Assembly: GCF_019279795.1 (NCBI RefSeq)
Contig: NC_056725.1
Span: 1,753,173,416 to 1,753,237,415 of the forward strand
Source: Protopterus annectens
Lineage: Eukaryota > Chordata > Ceratodontiformes > Protopteridae
Direction: 5' to 3'
DNA length: 64,000 nucleotides
Both the position numbers and the translations under genes were made by a program. Of this stretch, positions 10,063-23,574 are shown one piece after another (position 1 is the stretch's first letter; each line of letters begins with the position of its first letter). The notes under the pieces are model-generated. The model was given only the letters and a program-made list of their open reading frames with translations, was not told where the DNA came from and made no database searches.

Positions 10063-11859
10063 GTAAGTTTTTTTCTCAAGTTTGACCAGCCTTGCATAAT
10101 CATACCTTCTAGAAGTTGCTGCCACCTGCCTGTAATTGGTAATGTCAATTTGTGCTAGTGAACATACAGAGATAACCATTTGCTTTTTAGCACAGACAAA
10201 GCATATATTTTGAGAACAAACTGACTGCAGAAACACAGTAAACATTGGTCGAATGGCATGACATAATTTATCTAGGCTAAGCAGCCAATGTCTGTTTTAC
10301 TTTTATTCCCAAGCTGATTTCTAATGAAGAAATTCTCTGCTTGCATTAATATTCCTATGATGATTTTCAAAGAAAGAGTCTAGGGTTCCATTTTACAGTA
10401 ATGCCGTAAATGTATATCAGTTTGGGTTCCTCATTTTGAAGTATTCATCTCTACTTTATTGTTACTGCCTTAGCATTTTCACTTCCAAGCATTTGCTTAT
10501 CCTATTTCTCATGACTGGCTGGGTAAATACAGTCTTGTCTTTTTTTTTTTTCTTCTGCACCATTTCATTTCTTTTCATCAAAAAAACAGGCAGTTTCCAC
10601 CACATTTTACTCTCCAGTAGGCCCTGTTTTACTCTTTCTTAGTAATGAAGAAATGCAGCTGATATCTTTGTTTCTCACAGGATCCTTAAAGCTGTTTATT
10701 TCTTTTGAACTTGTGTTGTATTAACATAGGTATGCATCTTTTGTCTGGTGCTTAAATAGTGCATAAAGTGAAAATAACCATTTATAGATTTGTGTTTACA
10801 GGTAAAGATTCCTTTAACTATGTAGTTTGCCATTTTCTCATAATGGCTGGATAAGCTACATATTATACTTGCTTTCTTCCACATGCTTTTTAAAATGTAG
10901 CCTATGGATTTATCCAGTATATATTTGAATTGCTTTATGGTTTAACGCTTACTATATTTTCTGAATACTGTTCCTTTTATTCACGATCCTTTCACCAATG
11001 TCAGTCATGGTTTGGCCTGTTTATAAACCAGATGATCGCCCTTCACAGGGTTAACACCTCTTTTGTGCTCTCTTTCAACAGGTGGCAGGTACCTGAGGTG
11101 AAGGCAGTATACTATTTAGATATATATGAGAATAGTTACTTTCCAACCCGAGGGCCCTGACTTTTATAGTGCCTAGGACTGTTCTTTAAACTGACACCTT
11201 TCCCACCTCCCCAGGATTTTAATTTGAAGGGGGAGGGGGGTCTACTCCAATAGACTAAACCACTGCAGTCTAAAGCCAGATACATTCCCTTTTCTTCTCC
11301 CAGCTCTTCATTGGAAGAGCAATAAAAAAAACAAAAGTCCTGTTTCTAAACTAGATTTGCACCCCACTGCCTCAGGTCTTAATCAGAAGAACAAAAAAAT
11401 AAATAAATAAGAAAAAAATGGTCTGCTCCACAGATATAATATCTTTCCTCCAGTTAAAAAAAAATAAAAAGGTGTGCTTTCTTATTCTGGCATTCCAAGC
11501 CAGATACATACCCTCACTGGACCAGCTCTTCAACAGAAGAGCCAAAAGTAAGTAAGTCAATAAATAAATAAAATTAGGAAAAAAACTAGCATTTGTTGCA
11601 TTTTAAACTTTAGCAAGCCAGTTTGTAGCTACAGTTTACTCCACATACACATACACGGTGCTAATGTACTGAACTCATTTTCTGTACTGGCATTCAGAAA
11701 TGCAGTAAGGGCACTTCAGGATTGCACCCTCTAACACCCTGTTCCTGGGGGAGCTGCTCCCTTTGCACCACACTTGCGACACTGCTGTTTGCATCCATCA
11801 TTGTAGGTATGAATCCACATACAAACACTGGCTGTATCCATAAAACCAAACAAACAGAC
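10063..11859 (+). other. Plexin intron sequence
   Basis: No further exon or clear transposon was found. At 11270-11570 a diverged local duplication is visible: CCAGATACATTCCC with AGCTCTTCATTGGAAGAGC (11276-11322) recurs as CCAGATACATACCC with AGCTCTTCAACAGAAGAGC (11499-11543), with A-rich AATAAATAAATAA after each. This may be a short SINE-like or locally duplicated segment. A T-run occurs at 10540-10552. Confidence 0.55.
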
Positions 11860-12826
11860 AGTGTACTTCATGCATGCAATGATCCACATGCTTACTGTAC
11901 TTCACAAATGCAATGATCCACATGCTTACTGTACTTTACGCATGCAATGATCCACATGCCTACTGTACTTCACGCATGCAATGATCAACATGCTTACTGT
12001 ACTTCATGCATGCAGTGACCCACATGCTTACTGTACTTCATGCATGCAGTGATCCACATGCTTACTGTACTTCATGCATGCAATGATCCACATGCTTACT
12101 GTACTTCACGCATGCAATGATCAACATGCTTACTGTACTTCATGCATGCAGTGACCCACATGCTTACTGTACTTCATGCATGCAGTCATCCACATGCTTA
12201 CTGTACTTCACGCATGCAGTGATCCACGTTTCCTGTACTTCACACATGCAATGATCCACATGCTTACTGTACTTCACGCATGCAATGATCCACATGCTTA
12301 CTGTACTTCATGCATGCAGTGATCCACATGCTTACTGTACTTCATGCATGCAGTGATCCACATGCTTACTGTACTTCACACATGCAGTGATCCACATGCT
12401 TACTGTACTTCATGCATGCAGTGATCCACATGCTTACTGTACTTTACACATGCAGTGATCCACATGCTTACTGTACTTCACGCATACAGTGATCCACATG
12501 CTTACTGTACTTCACGCATGCAGTGATCCACATGCTTACTGTACTTCACACATGCAATGATCCACATGCTTACTGTACTTCATGCATGCAGTGATCCACA
12601 TGCTTACAGTGATCCACCTGCTTACTGTACTTCACGCATACAGTGATCCACATGCTTACTGTACTTCACGCATGCAGTGATCCACATGTTTACTGTACTT
12701 CACACATGCAATGATCCACATGCTTACTGTACTTCATGCATGCAGTGATCCACATGCTTACTGTACTTCACACATGCAGTGATCCACATGCTTACTGTAC
12801 TTCACGCATACAATGATCCACATGCT
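11860..12826 (+). repeat. 34-bp minisatellite rich in TGCATG
   Basis: About 28 units with a 34-bp period (CTGTACTTCA at 12301 and 12335). The consensus joins CATGCTTACTGTACTTCA, YGCATGCARTGATCCA. I count about 11 exact TGCATG and roughly 8 further GCATG in units where C replaces the leading T. One or two units are shortened (near 12228 and 12605). It lies in the intron about 1.8 kb after the plexin exon, on the same strand, and is followed by a T-run at 12849-12869. Confidence 0.93.
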
Positions 12827-12869
12827 TACTATTTACTGTTTAGTGTTCTTTTTTTTTTTTTTTTTTTTT

Positions 12870-14134
12870 ACTGGGGACAGAGCAACCCACATGCTTTGTG
12901 TAAATTGTCAAGAGACACCTTGATTAATTCTGAAGCCACTGTAGTCAACTCATAGTAACTAAACCCAGTGGGAAAAAAATAAAATTGCTATTTACAGGAG
13001 TAAGCCCCTTTCCATCACCCAAATGGAAACAAGTTTCCCCATGCCCCTCAAACGTATATATACTAATTCCACAGTTGCACAAACACAAGAAAGGGAAGAA
13101 GTCCGTAGCTCAGAAGAATCAGTGCCATTACACATTTAGAAAGAGCTCAGGCAGTGATTTCCTGTGGAAAACAGTGATCAGGGACTTTGTAAGTTTGACT
13201 CCTCATCTAGTAGGGACTTAAAATTTAGGGATCACATCAACACCTCACCACATAGCCTAAATTTGTGATCACCATTACCATTGAAGGAAGGACAAGTTCT
13301 TTGTTTTATCCTGAACTGTGACCATTAAATATTGATCTTCAGATAGCCTCTTTTATATTGCCATCTTTGCAAAATCGTTTATCAAACTACTGGGAATTAG
13401 CAGTATGAATATTCATCCGCCTTGATCTGATTTGCAGTCAGTAAGAATATTTTACAGCTGTTTTTTTCTTAATTTAAGGAAGTAGTTGTGTAAATGTTGT
13501 GTATTGACTTTTTCCTACTTAAATCACAGACTTTTTTAATATTTTTGCCACTAGCACTGTAAAACCTTACTTTTTTCCCCTGTAAGCCCATGCTGAACCT
13601 GAAAAAGATAATTGAGATCAGTGTTGCGTCGCAGTTAACTTGAACCAAGCAAACGTAATCATTTTGTGGGAGAGGAAGGGATCTAAATAATTCAGTTTAT
13701 TGTATGAAGCCATAAATTGTGATGTATGAACACTTCAGCTTTTTCAAAAGCAAGCAGAAAAGTAGACTAAAACCCCAAAAGCTTTCTGATTTAAAGACAA
13801 ATTGCAAACATTATAAAGGATGGTGCCTAAAGTTGCAGAGTGGGCATGATAGTTTTTGGAGCACTAGTAAATAATAGCTGGCAGTAAGTCCTTGTAAAAT
13901 GTCTTTGCCCTTGGAAAAAGTGAACTAAAAACTGTGATGTTGCTTTCAGGCAATGGAGATCAGCTGATCAAAAGAGTAGACATTTGTGCTACAGTAACTG
14001 AGAGAGTAATATTGTTATCTGAGAAGAAGCCCACCCTCGCTTACTCCTAGGATTAAGGTCACAAGCTTGGGGCTGCTTAGGTTAGTAAGTACCCTCCATT
14101 ATCCCGTAATGTACCACTCTTCCGCCTTCAGATC
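12870..14134. other. Unassigned intron-like sequence before copy 2
   Basis: No repeat or exon was recognised. This tract is inside the duplicated unit, so its twin should lie left of the window. AT-rich stretches and short frames only; the longest frame (12985-13221, 78 codons) has no family resemblance. Confidence 0.4.
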
Positions 14135-15549
14135 CATATTGCTATGTACAGCCTGGCTGCATTTGCTGTTTAGCTTCAACATGTATGAAACCTTGTGAGT
14201 ATTATTATTTTAAGGTGTTCTCAAATTTATTTTGCCTGGTACTTTTAGAATTTGATTTTTATTGTTTCAAAAATAATAGGCAAGCTGTCCCTGTGGGCTG
14301 TTTTAAGCCTAGCCAGTTTCCATGTCCCATTTGGTTATAGATTGTCCTTACCCATCCCATGGTTGATAATTGTTTATTATCCCTAATAAGAATAATTGGG
14401 ATCATACTGCAGATAATTTGAGGAGACCTGTGCATGTGATTAAGCATTTAGGAGCTTCCTCTGTCTGCTCGTAGTACAGCAGGAAAATTCTAGGTAAATT
14501 TTCTGTTTCTCATCCATACATCTAAGTTTCTTCCCTTCTTTTGGCTTTACGACTACTTAATTGACTTGCTGTTTGTATGCTAAAAGCTTTGATGCTTCTA
14601 TCAAAAGTTTTTTTTTTTCTTCTGCTGTCTCCATTTACTAGAAATGTCTTTTCTTATTGGTTTTAAACTTATTTTTTGTAGTGGCTACTGTTTGTAATTC
14701 TGGTCTTAGTTTCATGGGTGCCTCTGCATGAAAAAATTCCTTCCCACCTAGTACGTAATGTTCCAACAGTTGTGTCCAGCCCAGACTTCATTTATATGCA
14801 ATGTCTTTCTCTGCATATGTTTCTGTAAAGTCCAGCCAGTCCTGTTTAGCCATGAGTCCTTCTAAATCTTTAGCCCCTAAAGTATCTATCAAAGCGTAAT
14901 GCTTATTCAGCCTCAGAAAAGCGATTGGTCTTGAAGCCCACTTTTTCCTCATCTTCCTCACCTGCTGTTGACTTAGCTGTCTCCTAAGCAGCCTAAGATC
15001 AGAACTCCCATAACTGAGGTTAATCACTCAGCCATGGGTCTTCATTGAGAAAGTTACCTGTTAAAGTTATTGAAAAGAGCTTCTTCTCTTTCACCAGCTT
15101 TGACCAAATCACATGTGCATGACTTCTTTACCAGAGCTAAGACCAGAGTGGTAAGTGTCCATTATAGTATTGTGTGATGAGGCATGCTCCTCCCTACCAC
15201 TGCAATGTTTGATTGTCATTATGACAAGTTTGCTTTGGTTTCTTCAAGTCTGTTTTGAAATTTTATGTCATCCCTCCCCTTCCCTTTTAGGGACAAAGAC
15301 TCAAATGCATTGTTACCCTAAAGTCCAGGACACCTATGATTTCCTGACTGCTCCAACAGGTTAATAGTCTGATTCAGATAAAGTTGGCATTATCTGTTGG
15401 AGTAGACAATGCCTCCTGCATTGATGGTTGATACTTCAGCATCAGGTTTAACACTGACGTTATTGGGACTCAGATTGTCAATTTCCACTCCAAAGTTGGT
15501 GTTGATGATTAATGTCAACTGTTAAAGCTTTGGAGCAGTTTTAGGTCCA

Positions 15550-16101
15550 TTGCTTGGCCTAGACCTGTTGCCACTAACATCAGCTGTCTTGTTCCTTGGT
15601 GCTGATGTCAGAGACTTGTGTTTTGCTATTATAGCAAGCCTTCATGAGGGTAATCTAGTCTTTCCCATGGGTCTTGAATCTGAGATGGCATCTGCTGTTG
15701 CTGTGGTACCCCCAGTGTTTTTTCTGGCTTCATCAATGAGGTCTTCTTCAGAGCTGAAAGCCATGCAGACTTTGTCAGGACCAAAAGGCAGACTTGCAAC
15801 TTTCCACCCCAATTTTAGCCCAGAAAGTGAATGTCCTTTATTTTTGGATCCCTGCTACCAAAGTCCATATGCAAGAAGAAGCACTTTGATTGTCCCACTG
15901 AATCTCAGAATTTATCTTGACAATAAGAAAGATACTGATTCTATTGTATCCCTCACCCTAGTAACCCAACGTTTAGGAAGTCCTGTAGATAATACAACAT
16001 GGGGATGGCCTAATAAACCCATGTCAATCCCCAAAAACTTCCATAGTAGTACTTCTATTGGTGGATGTTTTCAGAGTAGACATCAAAGTTGCATGGGATA
16101 A
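15550..16101 (+). pseudogene. Possible DIRS gag-like remnant (copy 2)
   Basis: This is the longer version (183 codons) of the frame at 1409. Several single-base gaps relative to copy 1 keep it open to 16101. Resemblance to DIRS structural protein is weak; position upstream of a DIRS RT is the main support. Low-complexity or random translation remains possible. Confidence 0.3.
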
Positions 16102-16384
16102 TCCAACTATAGTAGCGCCAGTGTGTACTAACAACTACTGTATCCTTCAGTCTCACAGAGATTTGGATTTCTGGTAAGAGACTCTTAAACCATATACTTA
16201 AGCTGCAGCATATGTGCTTGTATATGTGTGTCTACAGACGCTGCATGTGCGAGCACACCCGTACACACACCGAGTCTTGCTGCTTTTTTCTTGAGGGCAC
16301 TTAACTGCCTGCCTTTATGGTGGATTTCCAGAGAGCTGTGTTGGATGACATGCACCAGCTTATCCAGCTGTACATGGATTTGTC

Positions 16385-17167
16385 ATGGACATCATATTGT
16401 CCTAGCTGGTAGTGCCATCTGTAATAGTCTCAAGGACTTCATATTGTCCTAGCTGGTAGTGCCGTCTGTAATTGCCTCAAGGACATCATATTGTCCGAGC
16501 TGGTAGTGCTGTCTGTAATTGTCTCAAGGACTTCATATTGTCCTAGCTGGTAGTGCCATCTGTAATTGTCTCAAGGACATCATATTGTCCTAGCTGGTAG
16601 TGCCGTCTGTAATTGTTTCAAGGACATCATATTGTCCTAGCTGGTAGTGCCATCTGTAATTGCCTCAAGGACATCATATTGTCCTACCTGGTAGTGCCAT
16701 CTGTAATTGCCTCAAGGACATCATATTGTCTGAGCTGGTAGTGCCATCTGTAATAGTCTCAAGGACTTCATATTGTCCTAGCTGGTAGTGCCGTCTGTAA
16801 TTGCCTCAAGGACATCATATTGTCCTAGCTGGTAGTGCCGTCTGTAATTGTTTCAAGGACATCATATTGTCCTAGCTGGTAGTGTCATCTGTAATTGCCT
16901 CAAGGACATCATATTGTCCTACCTGGTAGTGCCATCTGTAATTGTCTCAAGGACATCATATTGTCCTAGCTGCTAGTGCCATCTGTAATTGTCTCAAGGA
17001 AATCATATTGTCCTAGCTGGTAGTACTGCCTGTAATTGTCTTAAGGACATCATATTGTCCTAGCTGGTAGTGCCATCTGTAATTGTCTCAAGGACATCAT
17101 ATTGTCCTAGCTGGTCTGTAATTGTCTCAAGGACATCATATTGTCCTAGCTAGTCTCTGTAATTGTC
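16385..17167. repeat. 47-bp minisatellite, copy 2
   Basis: Twin of the array at 2249-3031, with the same unit count as far as I can count and nearly the same order of unit variants, including the shortened last units. Array length has not changed detectably since duplication, which argues that the duplication is recent or that the two copies are alleles. Confidence 0.93.
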
Positions 17168-17734
17168 CTGAAGATATTTCAAAACATGATATTGAGATGC
17201 AGTGTGTAGCAAATCTGCTCTTGGGCATACTTGCCTCTGTTTCACCAAATTTGCTGAGGACATCAGAAAGACCTTCATTAATGTCCCTTTAAAGAACCAA
17301 TTTTTATTTGGGCTCAAAGTGAAGATGCACTTGGAGTTAGGTTTCAGCCTTCTCATTGCCCCTTCTCCAATGATTCACAAGAGCCCTCATAAAATATGGT
17401 AAAATTTTGGGCAAGAACCACAGAAACAACAAGAATCTGAAAAGACTTTGAATGCCAAAGGTGCTTTTCAAAGAGATGGAACCAGAATTAGGAGCATAGC
17501 CAGCCTAAGGCATAGGCCAACTTAGGCAGCTGCCTAGGGTGCCACTCTAGTAGGAGCACTTTTTCAGTATTTATTTGGTGTAGGTACACCAGGATGGGGG
17601 CATCAGGTGGGGTGGTGGGGGGCACCATGGTACCCTTTTGCCTAGGGCACCAGCTGGAGTTGCTGACAGATGTCAGGAATCTGTGCTCAGCAGCATCATC
17701 AAGGCTATCCCTGACTACTTCCATCTGTAGGTAG

Positions 17735-20126
17735 TTGAAAGTCACCTGTCTGTCATCTTACAAGTTGAAAACCAAGGATACATGGGTAAAGGCGGTTCTC
17801 TTTAGGTATTGCAAAGTACTATGTCTGAAAACACATGTCCCATTGGCCTTTCCTTTGATAGACATCTCGCCCTGTCAAAGACAAGTTATCAAGAAAGAAG
17901 TCTTGAACCTTTTACTGAAAAGGACCATCAAAGATGTTTCACTTAGCCGGAAATGGTTATCATATTCCCTGACATTCCTTTTAGTGACAAATGACCTCAG
18001 GTTCAGATTAGATCACAGTAACTTTAAATGTGCCTGTCCTCAAAGGAACCCCTTACATTGTCTCAGTGCAGTCTATCTTTCCTTCTATCAAGAGATTAGA
18101 TGAGCTGTTTAGACCTCCAAGACACCTGTCTTTGCATAAAGATTGCAAAGGAGTCTGGGTGGTTTCTGCACTTCTGAATCAGCGGAGGTCATTACAGGTT
18201 GGTAGGATCTTGCACTTTTTCCTCTCCTCAACTTCCATGGAATTTACAACACACATGCCCATGGGAACAGCTAAGCAGAGCAGGGATCCATGTGTTGTCT
18301 CTAGCTTCTATCTGTCCCATCCCTTGCAGGTCTGGTGTCTGTGAGGATGTCTCTGATCATGTTGATTACAATCTGTTGGACTAATGATGAGTGTAGAAAT
18401 GTCACAGCTGCAAATATTTCACTTAACTACATTTATAGGCTGTAGCCTAGGTACCAGTTCATTCATGTCAAGAATCTCTATGCAGACTAGTCTTTTCAGG
18501 CCAAAGTATCATTCCTTCTCTTGCTGGCAAAAGCCGCAACAGATCTATAGCTCTTGATACTGGGTTTCATGGAAGTGGTTATACCTTTGATTCCTAATGT
18601 GATGTACTGCAAATTCTTAACTGGACTGCTCAGGTCCTTTGGTCTCAAGATGTGGACCATTTATCTGATCAGATTCACAGCTCTCAGGCATACAGGTACC
18701 AGCTACTGTGGGGAACAGATCCGGACCATATTTGTAAATGACGGTCCTTTTTCATCTACCCACATCACTAGTCACAGTCACAACAGACAAACTAGCCATA
18801 AGTTGGAGTAGGGGAGTCATTTTTATGGTGGTGGTGCAATCCAGGATATCTGGACATTATTGGAAATATGTCCACTTATAAATATACTAGTAAGATCATT
18901 TCTTTAAATCCTGTAAACATTTCTGGATTCCCTCCTACAGAAAGCCATTGCCATACAGTTGGAAAACATGGTAGCAGTATGGTATGTTGACAAATAAGGT
19001 GGGATGCTGTTGTACTCCCCATGCTAGGGAACCTTGAGCATTTGGGAATGGGCCATGATAAACAATCATTTTTATGGCTACAGATCACATCCTGGGGGAG
19101 TCAATTTCCCTGGTAGACAAACTAAACAGATGCTTCTGAGGTGTGAGTGGTCCGTCAGCTCTTGAGCAGTCCAAGGGGTGTTACGGAGATGGGATGTTCC
19201 CATGCTGGGACCTGTTTGCCTCCTCCTACACCTACAGTACTTTCAGTACAGTATGCATTTTCTCTTCATTCCTACACTGAGCATCTCCTCATTCCTGAGA
19301 AATACTGTAGCCCATAAATGGCCAGCTGGACTTCTCTGTTCTCGTCCATTTCCTGTGATAGTGACATTTATATCCAAAAGGTAAAATTGCAGAGCTGGTT
19401 TTCCTTGCTGCTGTTTAATCCACTGGAGAAGCATCTGTTCTTGAAACCATCAAAAATTTTGCTGACCCAACCATAAGCAAACCTTACCCAGGTATCTACT
19501 TTCGGCCCTTTACTACATGACTTCCCTAACTAATGTACTGGACAATAATTCCTCCTTTACTTAACAGGCAGTTAGGATTCATTCATCTTTCCCGAAGCTC
19601 AGTACAACAAAAAACCTAGTGACAAGACAGGGTTTTTTTTCCCCATTTGGGCCACTGCAAATAGATTATATCCATTCTTGGCACCTATCCCAGCAGTTCT
19701 AAACTACTCTGCCCATCATTTTGACAAAGGTCTGTGTTCATTCATTCATTACAATCCACTTGAACCAGGCTGCAAATTCATGAAGGGTTTCATTCTAATT
19801 TTTTTAGTACATCTTTAAAAGTATGCAGTCCTTTCTTAAAGGTACCCATTCAGATCTCTGCTTAGGGATGCAGCATCTCCCAAACTTTCATGTATACCTA
19901 TATTTACGGGTAACAGGAATGTTTCTCGCTTTGTTTTGAAAGAAGTGACAGTGGTTGCCCTTGAGCTTGTCGCTTCTGCAGATGTATAGTTTTTAACCTG
20001 GAAATGCTTAACATGGTCGCAGTTCAGCCAGGGGAGTGTCAGAATTAGGGTTTGTATGTAGACGCTCTGTGTCTTGTGCACCATTCCTAATATCACTGAC
20101 ACAAATCTTACCCGATGCATCCAGGT
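17735..20126 (+). pseudogene. DIRS retrotransposon RT/RNase H/YR remnant (copy 2)
   Basis: Same content as 3599-5990: RT N-terminal block from about 17790, palm-like block near 18215-18270, RNase H connection 18540-18810, DLFAS-like block near 19210 and WFSLLLF-like block near 19395. The same stops and frameshifts are present, so inactivation predates duplication. No DIRS right end follows here; instead unassigned sequence and an L1 follow. Confidence 0.7.
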
Positions 20127-21100
20127 ACCTATTTTATTACTATCCTGCTCAGATTCTGTGAAGTACTTGTTTCATTCCATTGATGTACATTGTCAACTAA
20201 GATGGTATGAGGATAGAAAAGGTTTGCCACATTTTGTATCCTTTTCTAGTAGGAAAATAAGCTATAAATTATGAAAAATCACACTTGCCAAATGGCTAGT
20301 CTTTTTTATCTTTTCTCCGAATGTTTTAGGTTTGTAATACCATGACAGGAATGAACCCATTCCTGAGTTCGGTATGATTAAAGTTAATGAAATTTATGGA
20401 TGGCTAATTGCATCAAATGCTGTTACTTGAAATATAACAAGCACTTATTATCAGTCCTTAAAATGCACTCAGAGAGCTACCTGTGAAACATTTTCACAAA
20501 TGCAGCCATTGGTAGTTGTGCCTTGGTCCTGTCTTCTAACTTTAGAAACTTTCCAAAGCATTGCCATCTGAGGCTCATTTCCAAGTCCAGATTATCAGGG
20601 TACAGTCCCACAGGGAGACAATCAGCTTATGCTAGCTTGGGAGTGCTTTCTTAAAAGTTACTGAGGATGGATGTTCTCTTTTTACCATAATGATAAATTG
20701 GGAAAAGTATGTCTTTCTTGGTAACATTCCCATCCACCTTTTCCCACCTTAGCTTTCAGTCTCTACTATTTAGCTTCACACAGCTAAATTCAGATCTTAA
20801 GAGGATTAGCATTATGGTGTATTATGGGATACAGGGATGGTGTTTAGCAAGGGTAGTGTTTGTTTGCCAAGTGGTCCTAATGCTTGTGACCTTAGTACTG
20901 TCAATTACCAAGGATGGACCTGCATTTAAAGATGTATCATTAGGCAAGTGCATACCTTTTATTTATGGTGAATGCCCTCAAAGAGTTATAGTTTTTGCTG
21001 CTGTTTAACTTGATCAGCAAACAATGGTGGAGTCTCACTTAGGAAGGAATCAGTAGTATCACTGGTAACAAAGCAACCAGCTTACCTCATCAGACTATTT

Positions 21101-23556
21101 TTTCTTTTATTTTGGGATGTGCTTATTCCGTAGAGGTTCTAGAAATATTTTAGAAATTTTATGAAAATCTTTATAAAGCAGAGATATATGGAAATCAAGA
21201 AAAGGTACAAATGGAAATGTTTATGAAGAATTAACTATGCCAAGTTTAGAGGTAGATGAGGCTCAATTTCTAACAGTAAGGATAGGAAGAGATAAGATAA
21301 AAATGGCGATGTATAACCAATTTACAGGAAAGTCCCCATGAATAGATGGTATTCCTGTGGAAGTTGGGAAGCTAGGAAGGAAAAACTGATAAATATTTGG
21401 AAAGTTTTTTCCATATCATTTTAAGAGGAGGAGAAGCACATACATCCTGGAAAAAAGCAATGGTGGCTGTAATACCTAAAGATGGTAAAGACCCATCAGA
21501 TCCAGCTTCATATAGGCTATTTTAATTCTAAACCATGATTATAAAGTGTTTATGTCCACAATGTTAAAAGAATGGCAAAGTTGATAGATATGAATCAATG
21601 TAGTTTTGTGAAGGGGGGGGGGCAAACATTTGACACTATTAACAGAACATTGATGATGCAGAGGGAAGCTGAATGTAAGAAAATACCACTGTTGTTGGTG
21701 GGACGTGATGCAGAGAAAGCATTTGACAGAGTAAGCTCGGATTTTACGAACAGGGCAATGTAAGCCTCTTCATTCCCTGATAAAATGACAAGGTTGATTA
21801 TGAGGATACATGAGGGATTGGAGGAGGAAATTAAAGTGGGTAGATACCCGCCTGATAATTCCTGTTTGAGCAGAGAGACTAGGCAAAGTTGTCCACTTTC
21901 CCCTATGTTATTTGCATTATATTTAGAACCATTGGCAAAGAAAATAAGAGACTCAGAAATGTGAGGATATAATTGGTATAGGAGTCAAGAAAAGCTGGCT
22001 CTATTTGCTGATGATATTATTTTATACCTGATAAACTCAGAAAAGGACATTACAGTGTTGTGGAGCATTTTGAGACTATTTCAAATCTTTTCAGGATACA
22101 AAATTAATGAAGTTAAAACAAAGGCAATAGCTGTAAATTATGTACCCCCACACAGATCGGTTCAGCAATATCCATATTTATGGGGACATGATAAAATGAG
22201 TACTTAGGAGTATGATTTAAAAATATTCTGTTATGGCAGCTAAGGATATGCAAGAAGAGACTAAACAAATGATAATACAAACATTGAGAGATTTGATGCT
22301 CTGTTTTATGGATATGGATAGCAAGATAGAAGCAGTTAAAATGTTTTAAGTCCTTTTAGTCTTATACACAGATCAGGCATATTTTGTATCAACCAGAACA
22401 GAAGTTGTGGATAGTTACTAATGAGGAGCTGAAGGACTTTATCTGGGAGGAGAAGATGACAAGAGTCAAGTGGGATAAGCTGATTCTTCCAATAGAACAA
22501 GGTGGTTTGGGATTAACTAATTTGAAGGAGTATTTTAGAGATGCACAAGGCTCCTATACACAGCACAAGCAGAAAGGCATAATTAAAAGTGGAAATAGAG
22601 GATGATAATTTAGGGGGGAAACTCAAGAAATAAGGAAAGACTGGGATTTTGGATGCAGAGCTTTAAGGAGAGTAACAGTAATCATACTAAATATTATAGC
22701 CATAAAGTAGGAGAAGGTCTTCTAAGAACTAAGCCAACATGGGAATGGAGAAAGGAGGCTCTGCCAATAGGGATGACTACAATTAGGGATACAGACAATA
22801 AGCAAGAGGGGGCTGGAATTTATTGGAGAAAACTGGCAAAGGAACCAAGGTACTGGGAGGAAATAATTAGAGAGGGAAAGGTAATAGAATGGGAAGAGGC
22901 CAAAAATGTATTTGGACTGCAGGCTACAGATTGCCTTCCCTATCAAGGATTGACACCCCTGGGATTCCACCCATGTCCCTGCTGGACAGGGGCATTGGTT
23001 GCTGACATGTCTAAACATGGGATAAACTCTTGGGTAGACTTATAATGCCATCAGAGCCAGTAGCCTAGTAACTTCCTATGATTAGTGTATAGGCAAAGAG
23101 AAAGAAATATGGGGATCCTAAGCAAGAACAGAAGCTGCTGTTTAAAAAGGGATAATTAGTAGAACATATAAAATATTGAATGATAACTATAAAAATTAAT
23201 TACAGGAAGTTAGAAAGGATTTGGAAGAGAGATTGGACAAGCAATTCACAAAGAAACAATGGGAGGGATATGTGTATGTCTCCCTAATACATAATAAAGT
23301 CTACAAGATTTAGGATCTTTGCTTGGATGTGTGTACATATATATTTTTATCCCCCAAGTAGACTACAAAGAAGTTTTCCTCAGATAGACAACAAATGTTA
23401 GGTGTGATAGGGAAGAAAGAAATAATTTGAAACATTTTTGGGTGCGTAATGAATTGACAGGCATTAACAATTCCCTGCAGACTGCCCTATCAGAATTACC
23501 GGTTGAGCAAATTGGCATAACTATAAATTATTTTTGAGCTATAATACAGAATCAAA
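21101..23556 (+). pseudogene. L1/Tx1-type LINE, 5'- and 3'-truncated
   Basis: Begins in the RT domain and continues further than the copy at 6965. The palm FADD block is near 22001-22030. Then comes SGYKINEVKTK near 22091-22125, and in the frame 22384-22605 the Tx1-type block LWIVTNEELKDFIWEEKM followed by QGGLGLTNLKEYF. The frame 22653-23045 (WEWRKEALPIGMT, then KEPRYWEEIIREG) is the region between RT and the terminal zinc knuckle. The end at about 23556 stops within ILAMIQNQNW-like sequence that is complete in the copy at 37960, so the 3' end is lost. Many stops and indels. Confidence 0.85.
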
Positions 23557-23574
23557 ATTGGTTTCAGAGCAATA

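Larger units (their letters stand above)
14135..21928. repeat. Large tandem duplication, copy 2
   Basis: Pairs with 1-7791. Contents in order: unassigned segment (14135-15540), gag-like frame (15550-16380), 47-bp minisatellite (16385-17167), possible MITE (17481-17726), DIRS RT/RNase H remnant (17735-20126), unassigned (20126-21100) and L1 front (21101-21928). Differences from copy 1 are scattered substitutions and homopolymer-length changes, clustered near 15950-16250. Here the L1 continues without a break to 23556, so this junction appears to be the original one and the 8271 junction the derived one. Confidence 0.95.

Noticed and set aside
11860-12826. CRISPR-like array
   Set aside because: Units are contiguous 34-bp repeats without unique spacers, in a vertebrate genome. 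It is a minisatellite.
14788-15027. Minus-strand 79-codon frame rich in Lys/Arg
   Set aside because: Broken in the duplicate copy and without family resemblance. I left it as unassigned rather than call a gene.
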